Shown here: one piece after another, positions 16,146 through 25,313 of the stretch
Layout of the letters: every line of letters starts with the position of its first letter
Position numbering within the stretch: the first letter of the stretch is position 1
Source: Cupriavidus basilensis
GTDB lineage: Bacteria; Pseudomonadota; Gammaproteobacteria; Burkholderiales; Burkholderiaceae
Reading direction: 5' to 3'
DNA: 64,000 nucleotides
Assembly (NCBI RefSeq): GCF_000832305.1
Contig: NZ_CP010536.1
Span: 2,170,001 to 2,234,000, forward strand
The notes under the pieces: generated by a model
Told to the model about the DNA's origin: nothing
Seen by the model: the letters and a program-made list of their open reading frames with translations, nothing else
Databases searched by the model: none
Program-made: the position numbers and the translations under genes

Positions 16146-17255
16146 TCAGGACACCACCGGATAATCGACGTAGCCGTGAGCGCCATCTCCGCCGTAGAGC
16201 GGAGCGTCTTCGAACGGCCGGTTTAGTGGCTTGTTCTCGCGGAAGCGGCGCGGCAAGTCGGGGTTGGTAATCACCTTACGGCCAAACGAGACCATGTCGG
16301 CGCGGCCGTTGCGGATGGCGTCCTCTGCCATTTCCTTGGTGTAGCCGTTGTTGACCATCCACACGCCGGTATACAGCCGGCGCAGCGCCTCATAGTCGAA
16401 GGGAACGTTGTCGCGCGCGCCGCCCGTGTAGCCTTCGACGACATGGATATACACCGGGTGAAGTTTCTCCAGTTCGCTTACGACATGCTCGAACAATGGC
16501 TGCGGGTTGCTCTCGACTGCGTCGTTGACCGGCGACACCGGTGCCAGGCGCACGCCCACTCGGTCCGCACCGATTTCCGCGATCACTGCTTCCATGACAT
16601 CGAGCAGGAAGCGGGCACGGTTCTCGATGCTGCCGCCATACGCGTCGATGCGCTTGTTGGTGCCGTCGCGCAGGAAGGAGTCCAGCAGGTAGCCGTGCGC
16701 GCCGTGGATTTCTACACCATCGAAGCCGGCCCGGATGGCGTTTGCGGCGGCGCTGCGGAAGTCATCGACGATGCCGGCGATTTCAGCGGTCTCGAGCGCG
16801 CGCGCGGGCGAGCAATCAACGTATCCTTGGCCGTTGATGTAGGTCTTGGCATTGGCGGCAAAGGCCGACGGTGCTACGGGTGCTTGGTTGCCCGGCTGGA
16901 AGTGTGTGTGTGAGATGCGGCCCGTGTGCCAGATTTGCAGAAAAATCTTGCTCCCCTTCGCGTGCACCGCGTCAGTCACCTTCTTCCAGCCAGCAATTTG
17001 GTCGGGGGTGTAGATGCCGGGCGTATTCGTGTAGCCCTGGGCGGTCGTGGATACCTGCGTGGCTTCAGCGATGATCAGGCCCAAACTGGCCCGCTGGCTG
17101 TAGTACTCGACCGCCATGTCGGTCGGTACGAGGTTGCCATCGGCCCGACTGCGCGTCAGCGGTGCCATGGCCATGCGATTGGCAAGCTCGATTCTGCCCA
17201 GCTTGATCGGCTGGAACAACGCATCGGTGAGCAAGACCTCAGACTGCGCACTCAT
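16146..17255 (-). CDS. nemA: Old yellow enzyme-family alkene/N-ethylmaleimide reductase
   Basis: 369 residues with GGAG before ATG 17255. FMN-dependent reductase that uses NADPH to reduce activated C=C bonds or nitro groups. Visible motifs: NRMAMAPLTRSRADGNLVPT, the substrate-anion His pair in FDGVEIHGAHGYLLDSFL, YGGSIENRARFLLDV and the FMN phosphate-binding GRADMVSFGRKVITNPDL. Length and sequence fit NemA/XenB-type enzymes. Its place next to a nitronate monooxygenase and acyl-CoA genes suggests a role in breaking down unsaturated or nitro substrates; the physiological substrate is unknown. Confidence 0.9.
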   Translation of the reverse strand: MSAQSEVLLTDALFQPIKLGRIELANRMAMAPLTRSRADGNLVPTDMAVEYYSQRASLGLIIAEATQVSTTAQGYTNTPGIYTPDQIAGWKKVTDAVHAKGSKIFLQIWHTGRISHTHFQPGNQAPVAPSAFAANAKTYINGQGYVDCSPARALETAEIAGIVDDFRSAAANAIRAGFDGVEIHGAHGYLLDSFLRDGTNKRIDAYGGSIENRARFLLDVMEAVIAEIGADRVGVRLAPVSPVNDAVESNPQPLFEHVVSELEKLHPVYIHVVEGYTGGARDNVPFDYEALRRLYTGVWMVNNGYTKEMAEDAIRNGRADMVSFGRKVITNPDLPRRFRENKPLNRPFEDAPLYGGDGAHGYVDYPVVS

Positions 17256-17425
17256 GGCTAGATTACTCCGTGGTTGGTGGTTGGTTGTTGGCAGGCGGCC
17301 GCGCTGGCCGCCCGCAGATGGTCAAACAAATGCAGTGTCGAGGTCATCAAACTCCCCTGCCGGAACCTCGCTCCTTGACGCACAGCACGTCGAAGAAGAC
17401 CACTGGGTACATCCGTGTTGGCGGT

Positions 17426-17908
17426 TCAGACGTGCGCAGTCCGATCGGGTGGTGACACGCCGTCGTTGATGCATTGGCGAATCGCCTCCAGGATGCCCAA
17501 GTCCAGTTCGCTCGCATCCTCGACCCCGAAATGGCGGAGCCACTGTGCCACCAGTCTGACGCGCTCTGCATCGAGGCACCCGTCCGCCGCGGATTCTGGA
17601 TTGTCGGATGCCATACCTACAGCAACCTCCGCTGCGGATAGCCGGTAGGCGGTCGGCGCACCATCCATGAGCGCCCCCATCTGGCGACCAATTCGACGAT
17701 AGTGGTCGGACTTGACGTGGGCTTGGGCCGCAGCATCGTCGGTATAACGCTCAATGAACACGTATTCACGAGCTTCGTCGGAACGCCACAGGTCGTAAGA
17801 CAGGCAACCCGCTTCGCGACGCGACTCCGCGACCAGTCCGGCGGCTAGCGCTTCAAAGTTAGCCTCTTGGCCTTGTTTGACTTTAATCTTGGCAACGATT
17901 GCACGCAT
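17426..17908 (-). CDS. ABM-domain (antibiotic biosynthesis monooxygenase-like) protein with C-terminal extension
   Basis: 160 residues; GGGAGA precedes ATG 17908. Residues 1-95 form an ABM-type dimeric ferredoxin-like fold: MRAIVAKIKVKQGQEANFEA, SRREAGCLSYDLWRSDEARE, YVFIERYTDDAAAQAHVKSD. Such proteins act as small cofactor-free monooxygenases or isomerases. The remaining ~60 residues (AERVRLVAQWLRHFGVEDAS and on) are a separate helical piece not usual in the family. It starts the group of nitronate monooxygenase, acyl-CoA dehydrogenase and ligase genes, but is transcribed last. Confidence 0.75.
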   Translation of the reverse strand: MRAIVAKIKVKQGQEANFEALAAGLVAESRREAGCLSYDLWRSDEAREYVFIERYTDDAAAQAHVKSDHYRRIGRQMGALMDGAPTAYRLSAAEVAVGMASDNPESAADGCLDAERVRLVAQWLRHFGVEDASELDLGILEAIRQCINDGVSPPDRTAHV

Positions 17909-17926
17909 TTTCTTGTCTCCCGATAG

Positions 17927-18907
17927 TCAGCGGCGCCCCAGCATTCCATGAAGTCGCTCTGCGACAATCTCTTCCGCCTGGCGCATGATTCTGCCGATCA
18001 GTTCTCCGACGTTGGGAATGTCATGAATGAGGCCCGCAACCATGCCGCACGACCAGGCGCCCACGTCGAGTTCGCCGTCTTTCATGACGCGCGGATAAAT
18101 GCCGGCGACTTCTTCCGCGATATCCGAGAAGGTTATGTCTGACCCGAGTCGCCTTTCCTTCTCCAATAGACGTTCGACCCCGGCATTGTTTAGCACGCGT
18201 TCAGTATTTCGGAGTGGGCGCATCACGAGCCGCGTATCCAGTTCCGTCGCGGCGACGATTGCCTCCTTCACCTTTTGGTGCACCGGCGCTTCCTGCGTTG
18301 CAACAAAGCGCGTCCCCATGTTGATGCCGGACGCCCCCATCGCGAGCGCGGCCACCAGCGAGCGACCGTCTGCCATGCCGCCCGACGCAACGAACGGCAC
18401 CCGTAGTTCGTCCGCGGAGCGGGGCAGCAGGATGAAATTGGGAACGTCGTCCTCTCCCGGATGCCCTCCACATTCGAAGCCGTCCACACTGACCGCGTCA
18501 CAACCGATGCTCTCCGCCTTTAGCGCATGCCGCACCGATGTGCACTTGTGAATCACCTTGATTCCGGCTTCATGGAGCACGGGTAGCCACTTCACCGGAT
18601 TGTTGCCGGCAGTCTCGACGATTTTCACGCCACCGTCGACAATCGCCTTCAAGTAACCGGGATAGTCAGGCGGTACACGGGCAGGAAGGAAGGTGAGGTT
18701 GACGCCAAACGGCTTGTCGGTCATTTCCCGGCAACGCCGGATTTCACGGGCCAAGGCATCCGGACTCGGCTGGGTCAGCGCCGTGATGATGCCCAGGCCG
18801 CCCGCGTTTGACACTGCTGCAGCCAACTCCGCGAATCCGACGTAGTGCATGCCACCCTGAATGATGGGATGTTCGATGCCGAACAATTCGGTAATCTTCG
18901 TCTTCAT
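17927..18907 (-). CDS. Nitronate monooxygenase (NPD family)
   Basis: 326 residues, strong AAAGGAGG ribosome site. FMN enzyme that oxidises alkyl nitronates. Visible: IEHPIIQGGMHYVGFAELAA, SNAGGLGIITAL, VNLTFLPARV, IHKCTSVRHALKAESIGCDA, the active-site His in VDGFECGGHPGEDD and the FMN phosphate loop FVASGGMADGRSLVAALAMG. Family members often sit in beta-oxidation clusters of betaproteobacteria, where some act as enoyl reductase-like or quinone reductases. The actual substrate is not known. Confidence 0.88.
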   Translation of the reverse strand: MKTKITELFGIEHPIIQGGMHYVGFAELAAAVSNAGGLGIITALTQPSPDALAREIRRCREMTDKPFGVNLTFLPARVPPDYPGYLKAIVDGGVKIVETAGNNPVKWLPVLHEAGIKVIHKCTSVRHALKAESIGCDAVSVDGFECGGHPGEDDVPNFILLPRSADELRVPFVASGGMADGRSLVAALAMGASGINMGTRFVATQEAPVHQKVKEAIVAATELDTRLVMRPLRNTERVLNNAGVERLLEKERRLGSDITFSDIAEEVAGIYPRVMKDGELDVGAWSCGMVAGLIHDIPNVGELIGRIMRQAEEIVAERLHGMLGRR

Positions 18908-18943
18908 CGACGAGCCTCCTTTGAATAGAGAAATATTAATGCG

Positions 18944-20755
18944 TCAGAACTGGTCGGCAGGCAGCGCCATCAGGCAGGCGGCGCCCGTTTCCACGCGCTC
19001 CCGCAACGCGAAGACCAGCGGCAGCTCGCGCGCGAACCAGTAGCGGGCAAGCTCCAGCTTGCGTTCGAGGAACTGTTTGTTGTCGGCGTGAGGCAGAAGA
19101 GGAAGCGCGACGTTAGACATCCGCAGCCACATCCATGCACAGGCCACGATGCCCATCATGGCCAGGAAATCGCTGGACGATGCGCCAGCGTCGTACGGGT
19201 CCCGCGCGGGATCGGCAAACCAATTGGCGCTCGCGCGGATTTCCTGCACGGCTTTGCGCAGTGCCTCGGCGTACGCGCGGAGTGGCTCCTGCTGTTCCGC
19301 CTCCGATGCGGTAGCGTCCACCAGGTCGAGGAAGTCGGCCAGCGCCCTCCCGCCTGCGGCCGGAAGCTTGCGCAGCACGAGGTCCAGCGCCTGCACGCCG
19401 TTCGCGCCTTCATAAAGCTGGAAGATGCGGCAGTCGCGCACGAGTTGTTCGACGCCGTTGTCGCGGATATAGCCATGGCCGCCCATCAGTTGCATGGCGT
19501 CATTGGCCGACTCGAAGGAGCGGTCACTGAAAAATGCCTTGATGACCGGCGTCAACAGACTGCCGATTGCGCTCCGGTTTGCACGTATTGCTTCATCCGG
19601 TTCGTCGAGCAGCGTCCGGACGTGCAGGGCCAAAGCCCGGGCAGCTTCGAGGAAGGATGCCTGCTTGAGCAACAGCCGACGCACGTCGGGGTGGACCACG
19701 ATGGGATCGGCGGCGCCACCGGTGCGGTCTTCCGCCTTCGCCGCGCGGCCAGCTAGTCGCTCGCGGGCGTAGTCAGCCGCATGACCATAGGCCCGTGTCG
19801 CCGACGACACCGCCTGGAGCCCCGTACCGAGGCGGGCCGAGTTCATCATGTCAAACATGCCGCTCATGCCTGCGGACGTCTTGCGCTGCGTGCCGCCAGA
19901 CTGACTCGACTCACGCAGCGGATAGGCCAGAGCGTGCTCGAACGACATCGTGCAGGTGGCACTGCCCTTCAGACCCATTTTGTGCTCGACACCGGCCACA
20001 ACGACGCCATTTGGGCCGCCCAGCGCACCGGTTTCAGAATCCACCACACGCTTCGATACCAGGAACAGCCGGACCGTCGACAAGTCCTCGCGGATGCGGC
20101 CGTCCTCGTCCGGGACCTTGGCCAGCACGAGATGGATAATGTTCTCGGTGAGGTCATGGTCCCCGCCGCTGATGAAGGTCTTCGTGCCGTTCAGCCGCCA
20201 GCTACCGTCCGGCTGCGGCACAGCGCGCGTCTTCATGAGGCGCAGGTCGGTACCGCAATGCGGCTCGGTGAGGCACATCGTACCGGCCCAGCGCCCCTCC
20301 ACCATTGGCGCAACGATGTACTGCAGCATCCACGGCTCGCCGTTGCGGCTGACTGTCGCGTGCGCCCCGCCCGTCAGCCCCGCGTAGAGTCCCAGCGAAT
20401 TGCAGGCCGATGCAGTGAACTCGTGCACCGCCTGTCCAATCAATTCAGGCAAGCCGGTTCCGCCGAATTCCTCTGGAGCGGACACCCGGTTCCAGCCCGC
20501 TTCGCAAAGCGCGGCGTATCCGGCCCGATACCCATCAGGCGTCCTTACTACGCCGTCTTCGAAATGGCAACCTTCTTCGTCTGCTGGCCCGTCCAGCGGT
20601 GCCCAGACCTCTTCGAAGAAACGTGCCGCCTGCTCCAGCACCTGACGCGTATCGTCCCGTGTCATCTCGCCAAGCGCGTGCGGCGCGACGGGCGCGATGA
20701 CGTCGTGCAGCAGAAAGACATAGTCGTCGACGGGAGCCTTGTATTTTGTAGACAC
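18944..20755 (-). CDS. Acyl-CoA dehydrogenase (long, FadE-like)
   Basis: 603 residues from GTG 20755, with GGAGG seven bases upstream. FAD-dependent first step of beta-oxidation. Visible: FGGTGLPELIGQAVHEFTAS, the flavin-contacting MCLTEPHCGTDLRLMKTRAV, FISGGDHDLTENIIHLVLAK, AMQLMGGHGYIRDNGVEQLV and the catalytic Glu in RIFQLYEGANGVQALDLVLR. A C-terminal extension of ~130 residues is typical of the long acyl-CoA dehydrogenases used for fatty acyl or side-chain substrates. The electron acceptor ETF is not encoded nearby. Confidence 0.92.
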   Translation of the reverse strand: MSTKYKAPVDDYVFLLHDVIAPVAPHALGEMTRDDTRQVLEQAARFFEEVWAPLDGPADEEGCHFEDGVVRTPDGYRAGYAALCEAGWNRVSAPEEFGGTGLPELIGQAVHEFTASACNSLGLYAGLTGGAHATVSRNGEPWMLQYIVAPMVEGRWAGTMCLTEPHCGTDLRLMKTRAVPQPDGSWRLNGTKTFISGGDHDLTENIIHLVLAKVPDEDGRIREDLSTVRLFLVSKRVVDSETGALGGPNGVVVAGVEHKMGLKGSATCTMSFEHALAYPLRESSQSGGTQRKTSAGMSGMFDMMNSARLGTGLQAVSSATRAYGHAADYARERLAGRAAKAEDRTGGAADPIVVHPDVRRLLLKQASFLEAARALALHVRTLLDEPDEAIRANRSAIGSLLTPVIKAFFSDRSFESANDAMQLMGGHGYIRDNGVEQLVRDCRIFQLYEGANGVQALDLVLRKLPAAGGRALADFLDLVDATASEAEQQEPLRAYAEALRKAVQEIRASANWFADPARDPYDAGASSSDFLAMMGIVACAWMWLRMSNVALPLLPHADNKQFLERKLELARYWFARELPLVFALRERVETGAACLMALPADQF

Positions 20756-20920
20756 AGCGATTCCTCCATGGTTGATGCGATGAATGGTGACAGGTCAGGC
20801 GTTGCCGTGGCGGTCACCAATTTCCCAGACAAGCTTCGCCCAGGCGGCGTTGGTTTTCCGGTCCAGCCCGTCTGTCTGTGCCGAACTCAGGGCTTGCGGC
20901 GGCGGGGCTCAGGCTCACGG

Positions 20921-22840
20921 TTAAACTTCCTCGGCGTGTCGAATGGCATAGGGGACGGTGAAGCTGCGTAGCACTTCGGTCAACGCAGCGTCGTCCGCGT
21001 CGCCTCCCCGCACACGAATCTCGACGAAGAAACCTCGGCTGCCCCGGTCACTCACCTGCACCAAGGTATGTGTGCTCCGGCCGATGCTGTCGAGCGCGGC
21101 GCGAAACATCCGCTCAATGGCATCGACGCGCAGCAGGTTCTTCTGAATCTTGCCCACCGAGGTCTTCGGCATTTCCGGCAGCACGGAGCAGTACTTCGGT
21201 ATCGCAGCACGCTCGGGCACGTGGGCCGTAGCGTATTGCAGAATGCTCTCTGCAGATGCCGTCGCTCCCGGCTTCAGCACCACGTAGGCGACCGGTATCT
21301 CGCCGGCATGGGCATCAGGAGCGCCGACCACTGCGGCATCCTGGATGGCGGGATGGCCGAACAGCACCTCTTCCACCATCCTCGGGTCGATGTTGTGGCC
21401 GCCTCGGATAATCAGATCCTTGGCGCGGCCCGTTATCCACAGCCAGCCGTCCGCGTCGAGGTATCCAAGGTCGCCGGTGTCGAACCAGTCGCCGTCGAAC
21501 CAACGCGCTGCCTGCTCCTGCCCCAGATAGCCCGGAAAGACCAAAGGGCCACGCACGATGACCAGACCGGGCTCGCCCGGCTCGCAGTCCCGGGCGATCT
21601 TTCCTTCCCCATCCGGCTGCACGATGCGCACCTGCTGGTACGGCATGCGCACACCGGAACTGCCGACCTTGACCCGCTCAGCCGGCGGCGTGATGCATGT
21701 GACCGCCGTGGTCTCGGTCATGCCCCAGCTTTCGCGGATACGCAAGCCAGTCATGTGATGAAATGCCTCGGCGACGGTGGTCGACAGCGGAGCAGTCGAC
21801 GAGGCGACGTAGGTCAGCGACGAAATGTCCGCGCCATTGAGGGGAATCGACAGCACTTGATTAACCAGCGTCGGCACAAACGTCAGCATGTTCCCGCGAA
21901 ATGCCTCGACGATGCGCCAGATATTGGGCAGCACGGACGGATGGCGGAATCCGGACGACGTCATAAGGACGACCGTCGAACCTTTCGCCAACGGGCTGTA
22001 GCAACTGACCACCGCGCCGGCCACGTGGAAGACCGGAACGCCGACCAGCAGCACGTCAGTCGAATCGAACCCGGTCAAGTACTTCGATGCCCACACCCAG
22101 AACACCTGGTTGCGGTGCAGGTGACGCGCCAGCTTCGGGACACCGGTCGTGCCACCGGTGTGAAAAAGAGACGCGGTGTCGTCGGGCGAGAAAACCCGCC
22201 CTGAGAGAAGGCGGTCCGCCGGATAGCGCTCCACGGCTTCAGCGAAGTCAATCACCGGCACACCCGCCACCGACGTCGGTCCCGAACCGCCCACGCGAAC
22301 CACCGCAGCCAGCGAGGGCAGACCGCGCGCGACCGCTTCGGCCTTGGCCCAAATCTCCGTGTTCCCCTCACCGCCGAAAGCAACCACTACCTTCGTGCCG
22401 GCGGACCGGAACATTTCGATGAGGTTGTCCGGCTCCAACATCCAGTTGGCCGGATTCACGATGCCCGCCGCCTGAGCGCCCCACAGGACGAATTGTGACT
22501 CTGGAATCGCGGGCATCAGCACCGAGACGACGTCGTCCTTGCCGACACCCAAGTCACCGAACAGGTTGGCTGTCTGGTGAATCTTCTCGCGCAACTCGGC
22601 GTACGTGACATGTCGGGCGGTCTCCAATGGCCGTGCGCCGTCCGTAAAGAAGTGAATGGCGACCTTGGACGGTGCGATAGCACAGCCGTCCATCAGCATC
22701 TCGTAGGTGGACGCCGGCAGCTTGCGGTCCGCAAGCGGGACGCGTTCGAAGCGCGTCACGTCCGCTTGGCTCAGCAGGACTTCGGACGTCCAGTACTTAG
22801 GCATTGAGGTGGTCATGGGTTGCTCGTTTGCCGCGTTCAT
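20921..22840 (-). CDS. Acyl-CoA ligase (AMP-forming, fatty-acyl-CoA synthetase type)
   Basis: 639 residues. The ATG at 22840 overlaps the stop of the upstream binding-protein gene as ATGA. Adenylation motifs in order: SLFHTGGTTGVPKLARHLHR (phosphate loop), RIRESWGMTETTAVTCITPP, WFDTGDLGYLDADGWLWITG, GRAKDLIIRGGHNIDP and the catalytic Lys in PKTSVGKIQKNLLR. It activates a carboxylic acid to its CoA ester, providing the substrate for the acyl-CoA dehydrogenase downstream. Coupling to a TTT-type binding protein suggests the acid is imported from outside. Confidence 0.92.
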   Translation of the reverse strand: MNAANEQPMTTSMPKYWTSEVLLSQADVTRFERVPLADRKLPASTYEMLMDGCAIAPSKVAIHFFTDGARPLETARHVTYAELREKIHQTANLFGDLGVGKDDVVSVLMPAIPESQFVLWGAQAAGIVNPANWMLEPDNLIEMFRSAGTKVVVAFGGEGNTEIWAKAEAVARGLPSLAAVVRVGGSGPTSVAGVPVIDFAEAVERYPADRLLSGRVFSPDDTASLFHTGGTTGVPKLARHLHRNQVFWVWASKYLTGFDSTDVLLVGVPVFHVAGAVVSCYSPLAKGSTVVLMTSSGFRHPSVLPNIWRIVEAFRGNMLTFVPTLVNQVLSIPLNGADISSLTYVASSTAPLSTTVAEAFHHMTGLRIRESWGMTETTAVTCITPPAERVKVGSSGVRMPYQQVRIVQPDGEGKIARDCEPGEPGLVIVRGPLVFPGYLGQEQAARWFDGDWFDTGDLGYLDADGWLWITGRAKDLIIRGGHNIDPRMVEEVLFGHPAIQDAAVVGAPDAHAGEIPVAYVVLKPGATASAESILQYATAHVPERAAIPKYCSVLPEMPKTSVGKIQKNLLRVDAIERMFRAALDSIGRSTHTLVQVSDRGSRGFFVEIRVRGGDADDAALTEVLRSFTVPYAIRHAEEV

Positions 22841-23841
22841 TCGCGTTCGAGTTTGATATCGCTTGCCAGTCGCGCGAAGCGGCTGGACTCCTGGCCGAAG
22901 TAGCTGGCGGACTGTTCAAGGTCCATGACTGCACCGACCGAATTGCCTTGCTCCGCCACCCAATCGCGAAAGGTCGGCTCGTCAATGATATGGTTTGCCG
23001 CCTTGCTGACAGCCTCCGCGGTTGCCTTCGGAAGCTTTGATGACACGAAGAGCCCCGTCCACATCGCATAGTGGAAGCCGCGCAATGCCGGGATATCGTC
23101 AACCGACGGGACATTTGGCATTCCGGTATGCCGGTCCGCCGAGAGAACGCCCAGCACCTTGATCCTTCCCGCCTTTGCCGCCTGAATGTAGCTTGGGATC
23201 AGGGGCAGGAAAATGACGTCGATCTGGCCGGCCATCACGTCCTGCATCGCGGGGGCGCCCCCCTTGTAGGGCACGTGGGTAACAGGGATATTGAGGCGCC
23301 TGCCGAAGTCGATGCCCACCATGTGGAAGAGGGAGCCAGTTCCCGTACTGCCGAACGAAAGCGGCCGCGCGCCTGGTTGCTTCGCCTTGTCGACAAGCTC
23401 TTTCAGGCTATTAACCGGATAGTCCGGTCTTGCCATGACAGCTAGCACGCCCGTTTGCAATTGCGCCACCATGCGGAAGTCGTCCGGCTTGTAGCGCACG
23501 CTCTTCATCGCCAGCGGCGGCAGCGTCAATTCGTTCGGCGACGCCACCAGCATCGTCAGCATCTCTGCGTCGGCGTTGAGCAGCCGTTGGGCGCCAAGAG
23601 AACCCGAGGCTCCTCCGAAGTTCTCGACGACAACAGTTCGGCCCAGGCGAGTGCCAAGTTCGGACTGAATCCGCCGTGCGACCATGTCGAACGCGCTGCC
23701 GGCCGGATACGGAACAATCATTGAGGCTGTGGTGCGCGCAGGCGACTGAGCCAAAGCGCCAGTGCCTCCCCACATGCCGGCTATCAGCAAAGACGCAGCG
23801 GCGAGACCGGTGCGTCCGAGTCTCGGGATGAGTAAAGCCAT
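22837..23841 (-). CDS. Bug/TTT-family tripartite tricarboxylate-type solute-binding protein
   Basis: 334 residues with a Sec signal peptide (LGRTGLAAASLLIAGMWGGT, cleaved after ALAQ). The Bug family pattern is clear: MIVPYPAGSAFDMVARRIQS near the start, VENFGGASGSLGAQ, PDDFRMVAQLQTGV, SFGSTGTGSLFHMVGIDFGR and VPYKGGAPAMQDVMAGQIDV. These periplasmic proteins bind carboxylates for TctAB transporters, or work as orphan receptors; betaproteobacteria carry many orphans. No tctA or tctB is seen here. The stop overlaps the acyl-CoA ligase start, linking ligand capture to activation. Confidence 0.9.
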   Translation of the reverse strand: MALLIPRLGRTGLAAASLLIAGMWGGTGALAQSPARTTASMIVPYPAGSAFDMVARRIQSELGTRLGRTVVVENFGGASGSLGAQRLLNADAEMLTMLVASPNELTLPPLAMKSVRYKPDDFRMVAQLQTGVLAVMARPDYPVNSLKELVDKAKQPGARPLSFGSTGTGSLFHMVGIDFGRRLNIPVTHVPYKGGAPAMQDVMAGQIDVIFLPLIPSYIQAAKAGRIKVLGVLSADRHTGMPNVPSVDDIPALRGFHYAMWTGLFVSSKLPKATAEAVSKAANHIIDEPTFRDWVAEQGNSVGAVMDLEQSASYFGQESSRFARLASDIKLERE

Positions 23842-23967
23842 TTTGTTGTCTCCAGTTTTTATAGTTCTACTACGAGCGGCATTCCCGCCGGGCGCAGGGC
23901 GCAGCCCCGCACGACTGACATAGTCGCGCGGCGCAACATGGTGTCGGTGGTCGGCGGGAGGACTCGC

Positions 23968-24426
23968 CTAGAAGTACAGCTTGGCCAGGGATTCGGCGAT
24001 GCAGACGGGCTTGGCAGCGCCCTCCATCTCGAACGTGACCGTCCACATCACTTTCACTCCACCCCGCCCTTCGTCATCAACGTCGTGCAGAACGGCCCGC
24101 ATTCGTACTTTCGCGCCAACCGGTACTGGCCCGGTGAAACGAACCCGGTTCAGGCCGTAATTGACGCCCGCCCGCATCCCCTCAAACCGGGTCACCTGGG
24201 CCATCAGCATTGGCAGCAGCGACAGCGTGAGAAAGCCATGTGCGACGGGACCACCAAAAGGGGACTCCCGCCGGGCACGCTCGGGGTCGACATGAATCCA
24301 CTGATGGTCGCCGGTCGCCTGCGCAAACAGGTTCACTTCGTCTTGCGTGACCTGATGCCATGGACTAGGCCCGGCCTCCTTTCCCCTGAACGCCTTCAAG
24401 GCATCGATTGACGTAAAAGTCTGCAT
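23968..24426 (-). CDS. MaoC-like (R)-specific enoyl-CoA hydratase
   Basis: 152 residues, AGGGGAG upstream. Hot-dog fold hydratase with the hydratase-2 motif: FAQATGDHQWIHVDPERARR carries the catalytic Asp and His, followed by PFGGPVAHGFLTLSLLPMLM. MaoC-type enzymes hydrate trans-2-enoyl-CoA or act as dehydratases in degradation of fatty acids, steroids side chains and aromatics. It lies between the binding-protein gene and a crotonase gene within the degradation cluster. Confidence 0.88.
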   Translation of the reverse strand: MQTFTSIDALKAFRGKEAGPSPWHQVTQDEVNLFAQATGDHQWIHVDPERARRESPFGGPVAHGFLTLSLLPMLMAQVTRFEGMRAGVNYGLNRVRFTGPVPVGAKVRMRAVLHDVDDEGRGGVKVMWTVTFEMEGAAKPVCIAESLAKLYF

Positions 24427-24465
24427 GTTGCTCCCCTGTCTGCGTGAATGATCGCCAGCGTCGCC

Positions 24466-25254
24466 TCAGCGCCCCTGAAACCTCGCCTCGCGACGCTCAA
24501 CGAAGGACTGGATGCCCTCCTTGAAGTCTTCCGAGGCAAAAACCTGGTCGCGCACCTGGGGGATGACTTCGATGGCGGCTTTCTCGCCGTGCTCGATATA
24601 GGTCAGCGCTGCTGCCTTGGTCGCACGCAAGCCGATGGGCGCCACCTTGCAAATGAGACGGGCAATCTCCATCGCCCGTTCGCGGTGCCTGCCGTAGGGA
24701 TGGACTTCCTGAACGAAACCGCAGCGGTACGCTTCGGCTGCCGAGAATTCGTCGCACAGGAACAGGTGGTACATCGCGTTGCCCCAACCCGTCCGCGTCA
24801 GATAGCGGAAGTGGGCGCCGCCGAGCGGGGCGATACCTCGCTTCGATTCAAGCTGGCAAAAGCGCGCGGTATCGGCCGCAATCACGATATCGGAAGCAAG
24901 CATCTGCTCGATGCCGATTGTGTAGGTAATTCCGTGGACCACCGAGATAAGCGGCTTGCGGCAGCGCTTCTCGAGACCGAACGGGTCGATCTGGTCGTCC
25001 GGGATCGGCTTGGCCGTGGCAGTCGGGCCGAAGAACTTCGGCATGTCCAGGCCGGCCGTGGTGTGCTCCCCGGCCGGATCCAGCACGGCCACCCACAGGT
25101 TGTCGTCGTTGTCGAACTCGGTCAGCCGCTGCGAAAGCTGCTGCATCAATTCCGGCGTGATGGCGTTCTTCTTGGCGGCGTTGTCCAGCGAGATGATTGC
25201 GATGTGGTCTTCGATCGTCATGCGGACTTCGGGCGTGGCTGCGGTGTTGCTCAT
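24466..25254 (-). CDS. Enoyl-CoA hydratase/isomerase family protein (divergent crotonase)
   Basis: 262 residues, GGAGGA before the ATG. Crotonase layout: DNAAKKNAITPELMQQLSQR, then VVHGITYTIGIEQMLASDIV and TARFCQLESKRGIAPLGGAH. The oxyanion-hole motif of classical hydratases (AGLDMPKFF in place of AGADI) and the Glu positions are only partly kept; the usual GGG in the second motif is TIG. It may therefore be an isomerase, hydrolase or C-C lyase rather than a hydratase. It is flanked by MaoC and SDR genes. Confidence 0.82.
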   Translation of the reverse strand: MSNTAATPEVRMTIEDHIAIISLDNAAKKNAITPELMQQLSQRLTEFDNDDNLWVAVLDPAGEHTTAGLDMPKFFGPTATAKPIPDDQIDPFGLEKRCRKPLISVVHGITYTIGIEQMLASDIVIAADTARFCQLESKRGIAPLGGAHFRYLTRTGWGNAMYHLFLCDEFSAAEAYRCGFVQEVHPYGRHRERAMEIARLICKVAPIGLRATKAAALTYIEHGEKAAIEVIPQVRDQVFASEDFKEGIQSFVERREARFQGR

Positions 25255-25313
25255 GGTGTTCCTCCTTCGATTCGGGATGTCCGGGTTACGTTTTGAATGT
25301 CTTCAGACCGCGC

